The notes: generated by a model from the letters alone, not told the origin. A stretch of 34,877 bases of DNA from Roseiflexaceae bacterium UBA965 (GCA_002292925.1 DBCF01000141.1:185-35061); one strand, 5' to 3'. Numbered from the stretch's first letter, positions 29,601 to 34,877 are shown. Translations and numbers: made by a program.

Positions 29601-32600
29601 TTTACGTGCCAATAATGTAGTGGTAGCATCCATTTCATTACCAGATGCGCCACAACGCTACGAAGCACAATTTAACGTCAGCCTCCCCAGCGGTAGCCAT
29701 GAGTTAACAGCAACAATGACTGATAGCATCACCACCACCACGAGCGCAAGCTGGCAGACTGCGGTGGACTTGCAGTCACCCCAAATTGCCGTACTTGACA
29801 TGACCGTCAGTAATCTACAAATTGTCAACAACATGATACAGCTCCGTATGGTGATTACCGATGACGTCGCACTTGACAATCTACAAATCATCAACAAACG
29901 CACCAATACCAACATGCCATTTACCACCAAACAACGTGGCAAAATCACTGATGTCAGTACAAGCTTTTACCGCGACACAACCACTACTCTGCAAGACTTA
30001 CCACTACAGATTATTGCAACTGACGGTGCTCGCCGAGCAACAACTATTGATCGCACCATTCGGTTTGACATTTTACCGCCTGTTGTCAGTGATGGGGGAG
30101 TAAATGCCAAAATCAATAGCAGTATCGCCTCACTGAAAAGCGAACAACTCATAACCAATGCGACAAACATTGATTTGCATGCGGCGTGGAGCAAAATTAC
30201 CGATGAATCGCTGATTACCCTCAGTCAACTCGAATACACCAAAAAAGATGTAACCGGCACCAATACCTACTCAACCACCATCCCCGTGACGGGGGTATCT
30301 ATACCCGCAGGGCGTGTGCCAAGTATCGCCACCAGCGAAGCCAGCCGAATGAGCTTCGCTATCAGATTACGCGATGCCCTAAACAATGGTACTACCACCT
30401 CACTTTCTTCAGTCTATATTGACACTCCACTCACACCCGATTACACCCTGATGGAGTCAGGTGACCCCACCTATCGCGGGTTTATCAGCAACGGCTGTGC
30501 AATACTCGGTGAAGACCGCCGCCCAGCGGTTGGCATCCAACAGTTTGCCATGACGTGGGATGCCCAATCACTCCGACTCAACTGGCAAGGTGCCGACTGG
30601 GAATATGATGGAGATTTGTTTATCTACCTCGACACCACCGCTGGTGGCACCATCAAAACCTATCGCCCTACCAGTTACACCCAAACCATTACCGATAGCA
30701 TTGCCTCGGGCGCAGCGTTCATCACACTACCAGTCAACACGGCCGCACGAAGTGCTAGTGTGGGTGGTACGAGTCTAGCTAATTATGTAAATTCATTCCA
30801 GACCAATCTCATTCGTAGCCAAAAAGGGATTCGCGCCAACACCATCCAAGGGTCAGACTATGTCATCTATGTACCAAACCGTAGCGTCGCCAAAATCTTG
30901 CGCTGGGATGAAACCAACGATGCGTGGATTGATGCCAACACAGCCCCAAACTATCAATATGTCAATGAATTAGGCATCAAACAAACAGACATCCGTGCCT
31001 TGTTCAATCAAATCGGCTATACCGTCGGCAATCCCATTGGCGTTGTCGCATTTGCCACTGCCTCCAACAAATTTATGCCATGGGCGACATTCCCTAGCAC
31101 CAATCCGATTGGGGATCAACAGGCCGATAAAACCATCGCAATCACGCCGATGCTCAACGGCTACGGATGGGACAATTTGGCAGCCGGAGTTTGTCCCAAC
31201 ACCATCGTCCGCAACCCTGACACCACCCACGTGATTGCATCGCTCACCAGCAATCCCAGTGGTGCCACCAATCGTGCCATTGCCGACAACTTTACCAATA
31301 CCGAGCCTGATGCAATCGCCCAAATCATCAATGACACTAGCGAGTTGTGTACAGCAAACCCCACCTACACGTGGTGTAACACCGTTGCACAGTATGCCAA
31401 CACCAACAATACCGGTAGCGCATTACTAGATGGGCTAAGCAGTAGCCTGATAGCCAATCAGACACCGTTGGTAGGCAACGGGTCAGTCGTCACCTACACC
31501 TTTTCCATCCAAAACACGACCAACAAACCAACCCGCACGTTATACGGCATCGTACAAACCTATGGGGGCGTGTGGCTCACCGATGGCAACACCACTGGAG
31601 TCACCACAACCATCACTGGTGGGGGTAATTACGACTACCACAATATCAGCACGCCCGGGTTACGCGACTATTTGCTCATAAAAATCCCGGCTATCCCTGC
31701 CAATGGGAGTCAGCGCATCAATTTACGGGCATTGATTGATACGAACAAAGCCCAATCATCAACCGCTGATCGTATCAAAACAACCAATATCGCCAAAGTC
31801 GAAATCCGGCTCACCGATAGCGGCAGTACCAGCAATATCGACCAAGCCCGCACCGTAGAATGGCTCAATGCTGCCGTCAATATCGATGCCCAAGCCCCTA
31901 GTCAAATCGTGCCCGACAACCAATCAGTGGTACCGCGTGGCAAGATTACACTCACCGGACGTGTTACCGATGCATCATCTGTCAGTACCGTGTCAATCGA
32001 ATACTACACCGACGCAAATCCAAATCGCCAGCAAATAAATTGTGGTAGAGCAGTTAATGGTCGCTGGGCTTGTCCCATCACCGTGGCACCCAACGTCAAC
32101 AATCTCACTTACCGCTTCCGTGCCAGTGATGTATACAAACAACAAACGAACTGGACGGCGTGGTATGGGTCAACTATTGATAGTACGCCACCATCATTTA
32201 ATATCAGTAGTGCCACACAAAACATGATTGATGCAGCGTATGTCGGTGGCGATAGCATCAATATTAACGGTACACTCCTTGATATTGGGAACACCGCCAC
32301 CGCCAAGATTTGTGATGAGAGTCAAGCAGGCTGTGAAACAGCAAGCGCTTCAGATACCGCAATCACATTCGATTCCAATACATCAAGTTTCACCCAAACC
32401 AGTTCGCCTAATAGTGTCATTACCACAGGGCTCTGTAGCACGTCCGAAACCAGCACATACTCGGCATTCCCCGTGACAATCTCGAATGCAACGAGCACCC
32501 AACGCATCGACAATTTGACCATCGAAGTCAAACTCAACGCAGCGCAATCCGAAGATGTCAATTTGTGGCTCAAATCACCGTCGGGGACATTAGTACGCTT

Positions 32601-34599
32601 ACTAACATCGGTACGGTCAACCACTGGAAGCATCCACCCACTATTTACTGATGATGCCATCCTCGCTACCACCAATTTGACAAGCACCACCAACCTCAAT
32701 GGGAACGCCATACCCGTGCACCCCGATGGCAATCTGTCCGATTTGCGTGGTGAGGCAATCAATGGCGACTGGCGATTACTTGCCTGTGACAAAGATGACG
32801 ATAACAATAGCGGTACGCTTATTGCGTGGACACTCAGTATCAACAGTATTAAGCTACCGTCGCAATTCTCGACACCATGGCAATTCACACTCCAAAACAC
32901 AGCCAACCTCGATAGCGTCATGCGCATGGTGACACTGTGGGGCATCGATACCGCCAATAATACGAGCCCTTCAATCACCGCAAGTTTCAACATTGACACT
33001 GTCGCACCACGACTCAACATCACCCAACTCGGCGACACCATTTTGGCAGACACCCAAGCAACTCTATTCCAAGGGGGTGTCAGTGAAGGGGGTACGCTAC
33101 CCAATCTCACCGCCAACATCTACGACGATACTTCTTTTGTCAAGGCGCTGAATGTTGAACTACAGTCAGTACAGTCACTAGAAGTGGCGCGCTGGAATTA
33201 CTTGCTCAACCGCACCATCAGTAATTACACGTGGCAACTTCCGTTCGATGCCACTGCGCTACCCTCTGGTACATATAAAGTGCAATTCGTGGCCATCGAC
33301 GCCGTCGGCAATCGCCGCACAAGTGACCCCTACGCGATTAACATCCCCGCAGTAGGGACACCCGCCGTGAGCAATATCACCCAACGTACAATGGATCAAA
33401 GTGATGCTATTGCCTTTGATTTTGATGTGGCAACAGGCAATGGACCAACCCAGGTGATCACCACTATCGACTTCGATAGTACAGTGACTGCCCCCATTAC
33501 CGATACCACCCTCATGATGTGGAATAGTAATGGCATCACCGATACTGTGGCGCAAGGCCAAATCACCACTACGCTCCAATCGACATTGTTTAACCAACTC
33601 GACATGAATGATCACTTGGCAGCGGCTCTCAAAAGTAACGGCACCCTGACGACGTGGGCACTCAAACCAACCAACACAATTACCGTCACAGCTCCCATCT
33701 CGAACGTCGTGCAATTACCCAATATCGCCCAATTTGCCATGGGGGCAAGTAGCAATCAACACCTATTGACGTTATCCACCACAGGGGTGATTACCGACTA
33801 CACCCAAAGTGGTGCGGTCAGTGTGCCGATTACCAATGCCGTCATGATTGCCGCAGGCACAAGCCATAATTTGGCCATCCTCAAGACGGGCAAACTAATG
33901 GCGTGGGGGGGCACAAATAGTAATGGCGAAACAACTATCCCGCTGAATGCCCGCATGGGTGTCAGCCAAATCGCTGCAGGCGATGGCTTCAGCCTAGCCC
34001 TGAAGTCCGATGGCAGAATCGTTGCCTGGGGCAAAAACAATTACGGCCAAACAACCATCCCCGTATCAGCAACCACCAGCATTACCCAAATCGCCGCTGG
34101 GGACAATCATGGGCTGGCATTACGCGTCGATGGGAGGGTGATTGCTTGGGGTGATAACAGTGCTGGGCAGACTACCGTACCGGTAACGCTGACCAATGCC
34201 ATTGTGATCGCAATCGTAGCCAACGCCAATAGTAGTGCGGTCATCACTCAGGACGGGCAGGTATATGTCTGGGGAGCAACCCGCAGTGTGACTAACTGTT
34301 GCCTCGGCACCAGCACCATTGCCCTCAATGCCACGCAGATACTCACCAACCAAATGTCTGCCCTGCAAATCCGTACTCAAACAATTGCTGCAAACCGCAA
34401 CGCTGTGCCAATTGCAACAAACTTTAGCAAACTCATCCTCGGTAGACGCTACCGCTACACCATCACGGTAAGTACCGCTGTCGGCAGCAATACCTATACC
34501 GGTACCTTTACTGCTCAGCAAAACTATAGTCAAATCTACCTGCCTTTGTTAACGAATACCTCTGGTGCCACTGCGGTAAACTCGACGAGTGGGAAATAG
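14683..34599 (+). CDS. Giant multidomain surface protein (6,638 residues): TSP3, LamG, discoidin, Ig-like, P-domain, RCC1
   Basis: The frame is uninterrupted over 19.9 kb. The ATG at 14683 is preferred over a TTG at 14662 because AAGAGG lies six bases before it. By residue: membrane helix 7-29; an extracellular domain 30-265 that vaguely resembles LppX/LolA-type lipid-binding folds; hydrophobic segments near 270-315; TSP3 repeats 389-547; an unrecognised part to 1166; a hydrophobic block 1169-1373; TSP3 again 1600-1726; about nine LamG-like modules 1759-4423, with discoidin-like parts and two Ig-like modules between; a propeller-like region 4566-4906; Ig-like and unrecognised modules to 5840; P-domain near 5907-6057; RCC1 repeats near 6290-6546; IYLPLL about 17 residues before the end. 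It is Thr/Asn/Ser-rich. No catalytic domain is recognised. The likely role is adhesion or a surface layer, by inference from architecture. It probably shares an mRNA with the next gene. Confidence 0.9.
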   Translation: MSRNTKLHTIGIVIVVAIMTLMVFFVVRGIQSESVTHKLQNAQTVAKLSGQYEFSSEINQYTDYAPAITNYGKASRHDQMIISGSINESAQTSSVTIANGQGIVLEIKRERGVTYVRQPGTSWQRSASNNTAQINTLTYLAGVINPAINPQNRLRYDFGFDGATFVAHFNRLLNADSAHGVKYNEEWYALAQSSQFNSTNGNGQLTVDKDGLPASMELHLTQPASHQTGAVKTTIKTTFFGYARTGLALQKMLNNPLTIVGNLFGTDTNSIQTVLYSLLAILLFSIIAGAVHLFRTRLYLPVTMLALGMLVFQPFSTIPQTQAATKQDNAPVPTPGTTTVQPEYSFNPLVSPLQQASMIALPSAGVTTGAGSVVATNGSSRALTTRAGTDTGVDTDKDGLSDAEEQPFGSDVNMVDTDSDGLTDYDEYKLLTNPKNSDSDTDKLTDYDETQIGTNPADEDSDNDGLSDWVEVVEFTEYTGSSNRFYTNPLSSDTNGDGVTDTMECTEKLTTKPEDDCTDSNDDKIPDFISFDDDGDSVPDAYDLSPLKLSSTTYTDKSPFTLNITGMTANKPLTVDIQIRPNSAQLLYANGAIYDWPSGDNDGQIIRSKDTTYATSASLSPSPTDSKSSEGDIQISTSLEIQIPISQKNYGGIPVKRCTTNFITETTRLSVEDPNSCVDTDKIKPYGMSAGVKQTPSGALDRTTATVNVSLNPVYDSTGTIVAYNTQLFYWPTATTTIATQQVRMQWLVSSIQNVCPKNKADCKTDEKIDTLSVITTYYADWKLAGLQATESFGTKTAIIYEDATKPSITNNTNRRLEISKIADLMDYLFIRIPFFDIDGTHLDKSIPVLFDNLENSNASTDNYGIDKTATKTFTKSYDTLIDTIKLQTGELPILLDKQLKSTKRADCKNITTVDCRPAAIILTESISRISSISDNTTIKFEPDQDKLNTRTSTGNIYGVNEKGNWYALTTAELGTEYTQIITSVDHSTISNKRPQGFTDAEFEDLIKAMTTTRITAFLEIKTATFVETANVCDHCVQRQVDFDIPDIKNVFKVFENEKISDWKLSYATELDMFGVYYTNMKKALDQEQSKIKQENTDEDKLEKQYEEVKILPGSLEKIVNIPLAAFSGLKSRKSTLKNLPQGIRNAWNDLKNPSVPKIQEIQWWKNGLTSGKTFISTVFSKISTASSSVGAVLSGATVIAVFAGADEKTLRNLKISASVFTAVGAGYEAYTLAKSLKSSGLYGFKNLIKAAGYAKSIGKLGKAMVGLAIAAVWVVGIMQALDAEYDYQIGNAIAGAIGQTVAIIILLAISMIPVVGQLIAGIIAAIDAIATAICEGVSEKAKRSTAGKLLCGGITGLIANLYTPYVANLIVDPDDEYSHYRDISINDIRLDNTVIGFRTGNGLTQEYKVIDYIERMPFPSTWMSFPYFWQWKDQNETNTSFAYKLGTQVDMSDSIDTGSQTKEWKVNLPCIPTVSVTKPACEFYSDDDKTFSYRRSTILTYKEDLSLTGINAALPDLYLSTAAKADQQTCVAVFNIPGCWIETHTHKPKYVNLNASNKTIFDVFPATIEEFVTMQAKSNEGFTFAWSPLNASPPFPAFIDADNDGVSHKFEQKYGTSDNNYDTDTDGISDDREIALGTNPSIADNDRDSLSDYQEFLYGTNPNLADSDGDGLLDGEEVIHMDATGTVRGGWQVVYAIRNGVSQATWISSNPNNADGDNDGIGDLREKVLGWSPYAKNSGNILNVNGSVAEAINPLLFTDFENTTPNSPTNNLTTSGTIASLLKCTSTACPQSATFTDRVLGVTTKGLTFTGKQSLSTTGINGQIDNQFTFGFWAKLTGRVSDWYASDNFRFSLNPYHEIEISVSHEKSKTFIRFPTQKTISQWAHYAVTVNNRLIIVYVDGVELGRHTLAADIVKSKTDTTSFMDGYTGSIDDLALFKIALRPNEIMQLKDGLMPNGNDLIIRPGDRILTSVTTSNKLLGRSMQGNVTVSSASAKNGFQTNQLVTTSMAANANTTFTTVIEAPGQVNTTSQSNVNSCVFADTELCVKFAESFSTLPYRFTDTSNNASTLSCTSTQTCPTPTMDADQPVWKFNSQTSLTTTPAVGNNISNKDFTIAAWVRPDGQGTTLRVIANSTNTRTLMQVALNQERPQFIIGSNKPLLLNDKLPLNTWSHVVFTVANGIRSIYVNGKLKGFDKTPIKYQREVFGALSIGRDLTTNSFAGSIRDLQINSRALDTTQIMALANSCEDPLLLTCLPLTNDTTDWSIYGLNQGVTVTGNNTAGVTLPTSYAELLTNNNFTVVAKFKLNSLTQTVMQTGTANGTGNQFKLWVNGGVPTISMGNSSATLPTTLNTNDTYFISGRYNAGVLSLSIRNSTTLNQSAQTTSSGLLKGQDPVVLGTSGMTLTQVRIYRTALSDATIAAIARYSLFGSMSTTMNQAPVSDQLQINVDAREKIISPEPDFERLKGNCEVDTAKLCVPFDDDKFVTARPYTEPTVTASQTNWVNKITDGDKSNGTHLISTSPVWIQLDLGKEMSIEEIAVTMGPKINTLHRTPMVFLMEHDFNTKYAVDILGSYLGGGRTAAINKLKEVSKNWMYVACTRDEVSIDNNSNTNCMNNVGSEHVVTFNKSKIGNTELTEPTKARYILFYNDGIDTYEVLSKIPDWLYIHEVQVATTSSSNSTFGYDCRKTASCPELDSGGAVFSPSPATYLQLSGYVSKQIFKSNTGTQDFTVMTWAKFNDTSDTIVGDRRILYDFGGRQEADKRLSLLVRNSKLLMSYWNNDLDGPILSPNKWYHLTFVQRGNTREIYVDGLLKAQDTDKPKLAAASLLLIGTGYDYEKSSFAQSLNGTLRDFQIHRAALSVAQINSAALTRAYELNVPFREPAAAKSFSDIRTPNLGFVCVNTCPISGVSGRDNTAVRFDGNQPLKLNPAARKYISYVDNPTPKYSIGMWIKPSRYGTQILGSSTNPQATNLAIADGRVMLQYVTSKQLSSPIYSASALPLNRWSYVLVKVNGSKASIAINNSTLTEQAVNTTELNWYSSELTLGETFAGDIDEFTVSPESDVTVPATTNINQAPNWELNFEDTLSSVQTVVTNGVTSTTQIDNLVLPNDTPLRSGIKRLQYAARCDFDTKVACPVGNIEGMAGIASAFNGKDTMLQVDNEITLMDEIKNGGTIQLMIKPDNLAITQTVFNYGDGSTNPLYVQIEQGKIKITIGQKVYIASTALPPGWSQLSFSYGTTGFKYYQNGVADDTFKNEIASATFTTNSGYKLRIGGKYNDSTFSEMFRGQIDDIIFTPTTVADHKIYQIARSQFSQTITKSNIAAVTLDADLPVVTIKNPSHVSADGVQFVVNTEDATSSILTARSQVTANSNSNQAPLDLATPACNDARAGYAYCPTFVLTRTNPNTQIEGKYTITASAVDAVGNIGITTSTILVDTTPPIVALVRPTVPYTVTRSIDELMPSLQVRLTATDPVLVNSSESAGSGVASLSVNIKDSSGRTVNQQPIPAVLINGTWRATIPLPFANPSGYYTIGAIASDAVGNKSSEIMVTGADPIEVDGSAPSDVIVSPSPYDPNQYFVSNQAITGRISDQTDGRTALQQNLRVRLDFEAPDGADAFDNRADRRYNTSCTICPIIAQDTTDTSKRVARFNIDNSVTAQQSLTIANAATVLTGTFSIAFMAKINDTGTLISTGVTSNPRLRIQVTKVGSAFQVAAKKGSTSVSTPPTLASNTWYYFIYSEYRDGTTSKISLAYGSNLTNLVTPATKDFTGALPPVQANIIIGAMQSSSQSNAREDYFRGSVDDIILSPLILVATDLQGKSITNGSGIQSHQTRLSIQDDGMTMTDGLANIADLYMSMNQPDLPLVDIVNQVQSSACVANRTIGNNTCPKLVSGFSGNAITFNQATDGIQTGYQLQSSVGISRSLALRFKINPDATPGLLVSLQAPPSNDSLAMQVMYDNRRITIRLNDKSTTFPWPEATTEINDTNWHTLVVTSVATNSDEQLSLYIDGTLLTSKLVAGHWNGAVLGLGALTGAVTSPSGSTDVAWSEAATNTVIDDVAVFNRALTIANINDYSFNYSTVYHATFDDTNVVNGAITVDASPYHQPSLIRSGDAYLTSVSGAVGTGALMFDGNDAVIHRDLNTLTFAPHDQPWSLSTWVKPANAGGSATIVNGTLNSYGYELSLTAGKPKFTMAGTTVTGVNQLSTIDTSHIVISSNGTTVTMYVNGTSVASSATSAGSNAFNRTLAVIPFATKQQSTTASSDNDATKGYDNNLTTYALTTPETNPYWVASNTISTPIDSVTIYSEPPTVGAFSPLKTYTLFVSDTLPDMTKATDRVSLVKAESKWSYHSDDAINNRIIIPLPNGITGKYVIIIAEGDKQTLALNEVRINQVPTITIGAGFVGMIDDVRIYRRALDNQDMSRLNAMAWKPSVLTTTDGYTTWQRLPINGIEVDASIQSMTSDKNGNSQLSSGETSLWSGSIDTSAPRVTANNTNGTYSVTANDRNIDDNQILTPCGNTLQVSVERTASLWFMQYISTFVNSALRIPTTLTGTCTLPSNPEVISTNNEVISPTTALVYGSRYAYVGGNNRINTADVSTGQPMFLRATPVQGNVTLLKMNHTKQKLYALSTNNTQSFLTIYDVATNPLAPAQIGILLLEFADKAILDMAINSANNGKLFVQLLTTGINQSIISIDVTNANLPIRATETLLTQQTYDIDARYDLVVLAQGAAGVSINQIVASDGKLDAQTQFSTTAFVHKISMDDTNLYVIEDEEPYKNGIAPTPTSANTIRTIPLIATISNNQAVLVTPLAERNFFRHETAGDADNVDFYHIQDVVAYTAQTILLLSSAVTKPNTHRISILAVGTSEALLRSDTLVTADIMQHVASNGQFVTALSSSHTGATTNLLGYQISDSLLGTTVCDRRNNCTTVTTTSNTQIALGQTPPAQSSVRFLNQTTAFTSANQSIYVSGESAQGITRLDLRANNVVVASISLPDAPQRYEAQFNVSLPSGSHELTATMTDSITTTTSASWQTAVDLQSPQIAVLDMTVSNLQIVNNMIQLRMVITDDVALDNLQIINKRTNTNMPFTTKQRGKITDVSTSFYRDTTTTLQDLPLQIIATDGARRATTIDRTIRFDILPPVVSDGGVNAKINSSIASLKSEQLITNATNIDLHAAWSKITDESLITLSQLEYTKKDVTGTNTYSTTIPVTGVSIPAGRVPSIATSEASRMSFAIRLRDALNNGTTTSLSSVYIDTPLTPDYTLMESGDPTYRGFISNGCAILGEDRRPAVGIQQFAMTWDAQSLRLNWQGADWEYDGDLFIYLDTTAGGTIKTYRPTSYTQTITDSIASGAAFITLPVNTAARSASVGGTSLANYVNSFQTNLIRSQKGIRANTIQGSDYVIYVPNRSVAKILRWDETNDAWIDANTAPNYQYVNELGIKQTDIRALFNQIGYTVGNPIGVVAFATASNKFMPWATFPSTNPIGDQQADKTIAITPMLNGYGWDNLAAGVCPNTIVRNPDTTHVIASLTSNPSGATNRAIADNFTNTEPDAIAQIINDTSELCTANPTYTWCNTVAQYANTNNTGSALLDGLSSSLIANQTPLVGNGSVVTYTFSIQNTTNKPTRTLYGIVQTYGGVWLTDGNTTGVTTTITGGGNYDYHNISTPGLRDYLLIKIPAIPANGSQRINLRALIDTNKAQSSTADRIKTTNIAKVEIRLTDSGSTSNIDQARTVEWLNAAVNIDAQAPSQIVPDNQSVVPRGKITLTGRVTDASSVSTVSIEYYTDANPNRQQINCGRAVNGRWACPITVAPNVNNLTYRFRASDVYKQQTNWTAWYGSTIDSTPPSFNISSATQNMIDAAYVGGDSININGTLLDIGNTATAKICDESQAGCETASASDTAITFDSNTSSFTQTSSPNSVITTGLCSTSETSTYSAFPVTISNATSTQRIDNLTIEVKLNAAQSEDVNLWLKSPSGTLVRLLTSVRSTTGSIHPLFTDDAILATTNLTSTTNLNGNAIPVHPDGNLSDLRGEAINGDWRLLACDKDDDNNSGTLIAWTLSINSIKLPSQFSTPWQFTLQNTANLDSVMRMVTLWGIDTANNTSPSITASFNIDTVAPRLNITQLGDTILADTQATLFQGGVSEGGTLPNLTANIYDDTSFVKALNVELQSVQSLEVARWNYLLNRTISNYTWQLPFDATALPSGTYKVQFVAIDAVGNRRTSDPYAINIPAVGTPAVSNITQRTMDQSDAIAFDFDVATGNGPTQVITTIDFDSTVTAPITDTTLMMWNSNGITDTVAQGQITTTLQSTLFNQLDMNDHLAAALKSNGTLTTWALKPTNTITVTAPISNVVQLPNIAQFAMGASSNQHLLTLSTTGVITDYTQSGAVSVPITNAVMIAAGTSHNLAILKTGKLMAWGGTNSNGETTIPLNARMGVSQIAAGDGFSLALKSDGRIVAWGKNNYGQTTIPVSATTSITQIAAGDNHGLALRVDGRVIAWGDNSAGQTTVPVTLTNAIVIAIVANANSSAVITQDGQVYVWGATRSVTNCCLGTSTIALNATQILTNQMSALQIRTQTIAANRNAVPIATNFSKLILGRRYRYTITVSTAVGSNTYTGTFTAQQNYSQIYLPLLTNTSGATAVNSTSGK
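15847..16326 (+). repeat. Thrombospondin type-3-like calcium repeats, first array (within the giant gene)
   Basis: Successive DxDxDGxxDxxE motifs are seen: DTDKDGLSDAEE, DTDSDGLTDYDE, DSDTDKLTDYDE and DSDNDGLSDWVE, then degenerate copies to DDDGDSVPDAYD. Each should bind calcium and stiffen the stalk between the membrane part and the distal modules. Confidence 0.88.
18187..18800 (+). other. Hydrophobic Gly/Ala-rich helical block inside the giant protein
   Basis: Residues about 1169-1373 contain several hydrophobic helices, such as AVLSGATVIAVFAGA, GLAIAAVWVVGIMQA, TVAIIILLAISMIPVVGQL and IAGIIAAIDAIATAI, with few charges between them. They lie in the middle of an otherwise soluble extracellular protein. 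The block recalls membrane-insertion segments of large toxins, but no known family is recognised. Confidence 0.6.
19480..19866 (+). repeat. Thrombospondin type-3-like calcium repeats, second array (within the giant gene)
   Basis: Five motifs are visible: DADNDGVSHKFE, DTDTDGISDDRE, DNDRDSLSDYQE, DSDGDGLLDGEE and DGDNDGIGDLRE. The array links the hydrophobic part to the LamG modules. Confidence 0.85.
19957..27950 (+). repeat. Array of about nine LamG/concanavalin-like modules with discoidin-like inserts (within the giant gene)
   Basis: Each module has the family pattern of a (F/W)-T-x-(A/G)-x-W strand, then a W-x-H/Y-(V/L)-x-(F/V)-(T/V) strand, Y-V-D/N-G, and an ending (G/D)-x-(I/L)-D/R-D-(L/I/V/F) followed by a helix with R/xAL. 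Approximate module starts are 19957, 20800, 21424, 22720, 23296, 23905, 25480, 26230 and 26910. Discoidin (F5/8)-like segments lie at about 22090-22704 and inside the last module at 27440-27850. Ig-like modules occupy 24640-25370. Such modules usually bind sugars or glycoproteins. Confidence 0.75.
28380..29400 (+). other. Beta-propeller-like region within the giant gene
   Basis: Repeating short blades of the LVIVD type are suggested by VYGSRYAYVGGNNRINTADV, KLYALSTNNTQSFLTIYDV and KLFVQLLTTGINQSIISIDV, where 'value of a named state' strands alternate with IYDV or SIDV. The number of blades cannot be set by eye. Confidence 0.5.
32400..32850 (+). other. Proprotein convertase P-domain within the giant gene
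   Basis: The pattern fits the P_proprotein family: IDNLTIEVKLNAAQSEDVNL, then WLKSPSGTLVRLL, a loop with the NGNAIPVHP and LSDLRGEAINGDWRLLACDK segments, and GTLIAWTLSI. It appears inserted in an Ig-like module, whose two halves lie at about 32230-32390 and 32870-33000. Confidence 0.78.
33560..34320 (+). repeat. RCC1 repeats near the C-terminus of the giant protein
   Basis: Repeats of about 45 residues carry the signature A-A-G-x-x-H/F-x-L-A-L-K-x-D-G-x-(I/V)-x-A-W-G-x-N-x-x-G-Q-T. The clearest are IVAWGKNNYGQTTIPV and VIAWGDNSAGQTTVPV. Two degenerate copies precede them and one follows. RCC1 units form a seven-bladed propeller, usually a binding surface. Confidence 0.85.
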
Positions 34600-34609
34600 G
34601 AGGACCATC

Positions 34610-34877
34610 ATGCAACGACAACACAGACAATTCATGTCCGCAATTTTGTTGGTGATGGTACTTTTGCTCAGTCACACCGCGAGTTGGGCTGCCAATCCGC
34701 CAGCAAATAACACGCAAAAAATCCAACCCAAAGCCGCGTGTGCCCCTTCCATCACCACAGTCGGGAATGTCAGAGTATATCAATTCACCATAACGACGAC
34801 TTGTGACTGGACACCACCAAGCACCGTCAACAAAATTGACATGCTTCTCGTTGGTGGCGGTGGCGGTGGTGGTTGGG
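34610..34877 (+). CDS. Secreted protein with glycine-rich segment (cut by right edge)
   Basis: The visible 89 residues begin with a classic signal peptide: basic MQRQHRQ, a hydrophobic core ending LLLSHTASWA, with cleavage likely before ANPPAN. A domain of the form VYQFTITTTCDW followed by VNKIDMLLVGGGGGGGW then appears. That matches the 'glycine-rich' surface proteins, in which a Y-x-F-T start, a DWTPP strand and a VGGGGGGG run recur. AGGAGG at 34598-34603 overlaps the giant gene's TAG stop and lies six bases from the ATG, so the two genes are probably translated from one mRNA. The remainder lies outside the window, so size and anchoring are unknown. Confidence 0.82.
   Translation, partial: MQRQHRQFMSAILLVMVLLLSHTASWAANPPANNTQKIQPKAACAPSITTVGNVRVYQFTITTTCDWTPPSTVNKIDMLLVGGGGGGGW

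Noticed and set aside
32322..33119. 265-residue minus-strand frame inside the giant gene
   Set aside because: Ser/Val/Leu-rich shadow of Thr/Asn/Ser-rich coding sequence, with no ribosome site. Other minus-strand frames in 15-34 kb are alike.
15847..34320. Repeated modules considered as tandem DNA repeats or CRISPR
   Set aside because: The modules are similar only at protein level; no spaced identical DNA repeats are seen.

Overview
The window looks like chromosomal DNA from a filamentous member of the Chloroflexota, probably class Chloroflexia. This assignment is an inference from protein style: a giant secreted LamG/TSP3 protein whose LamG modules carry a Cys...Cys-Pro lead-in, an IYLPLL motif near its C-terminus, and a conserved housekeeping cluster. 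I see no rRNA, tRNA, CRISPR array, transposase or phage gene. The 34.9 kb contain about 15 housekeeping or envelope genes, one 19.9 kb gene, and one very small gene that is easy to miss.

Left part, 1-11,094, all genes on the minus strand. In transcription order: gmk, yqeY, a 7TM-HD phosphodiesterase of the PgpH type, ybeY, dgkA and a GT4-type glycosyltransferase are packed with overlaps or gaps of a few bases and look like one operon. Next come a small helical protein coupled to a secreted phospholipase D-like protein, then uppP, then fabF and holB, then the start of potA, which runs off the left edge. UppP and DgkA (often an undecaprenol kinase in Gram-positive-type bacteria) both act on the lipid carrier of wall synthesis, so much of this block serves envelope assembly.

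Middle, 11,095-14,682. An 18-base divergent gap separates gmk from rqcH (NFACT, ribosome rescue) on the plus strand. A small addiction-module-like protein with a near-consensus promoter and ribosomal protein bL25 (rplY) follow. rplY ends in a strong terminator. Facing it on the minus strand is a complete mini transcription unit of about 170 bases: consensus promoter (TTGACA-17-TATTAT), a palindrome over the -35 box, a perfect Shine-Dalgarno, a 16-codon ORF and its own terminator. This is the most surprising item in the window.

Right part, 14,683-34,877. A single uninterrupted ORF of 6,638 codons encodes a membrane-anchored or secreted surface protein. In order it has three N-terminal hydrophobic segments (the third resembling an internal signal peptide), TSP3 calcium repeats, an AT-rich portion with a long hydrophobic Gly/Ala-rich block, a second TSP3 array, about nine LamG-like modules with discoidin-like and Ig-like modules between them, a beta-propeller-like region, Ig-like modules, a proprotein-convertase P-domain and RCC1 repeats. 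A second secreted protein, signal peptide plus glycine-rich start, follows after 10 bases with its Shine-Dalgarno overlapping the giant gene's stop codon, and is cut by the right edge. The pair probably builds or decorates the cell surface; target and function cannot be read from the sequence.
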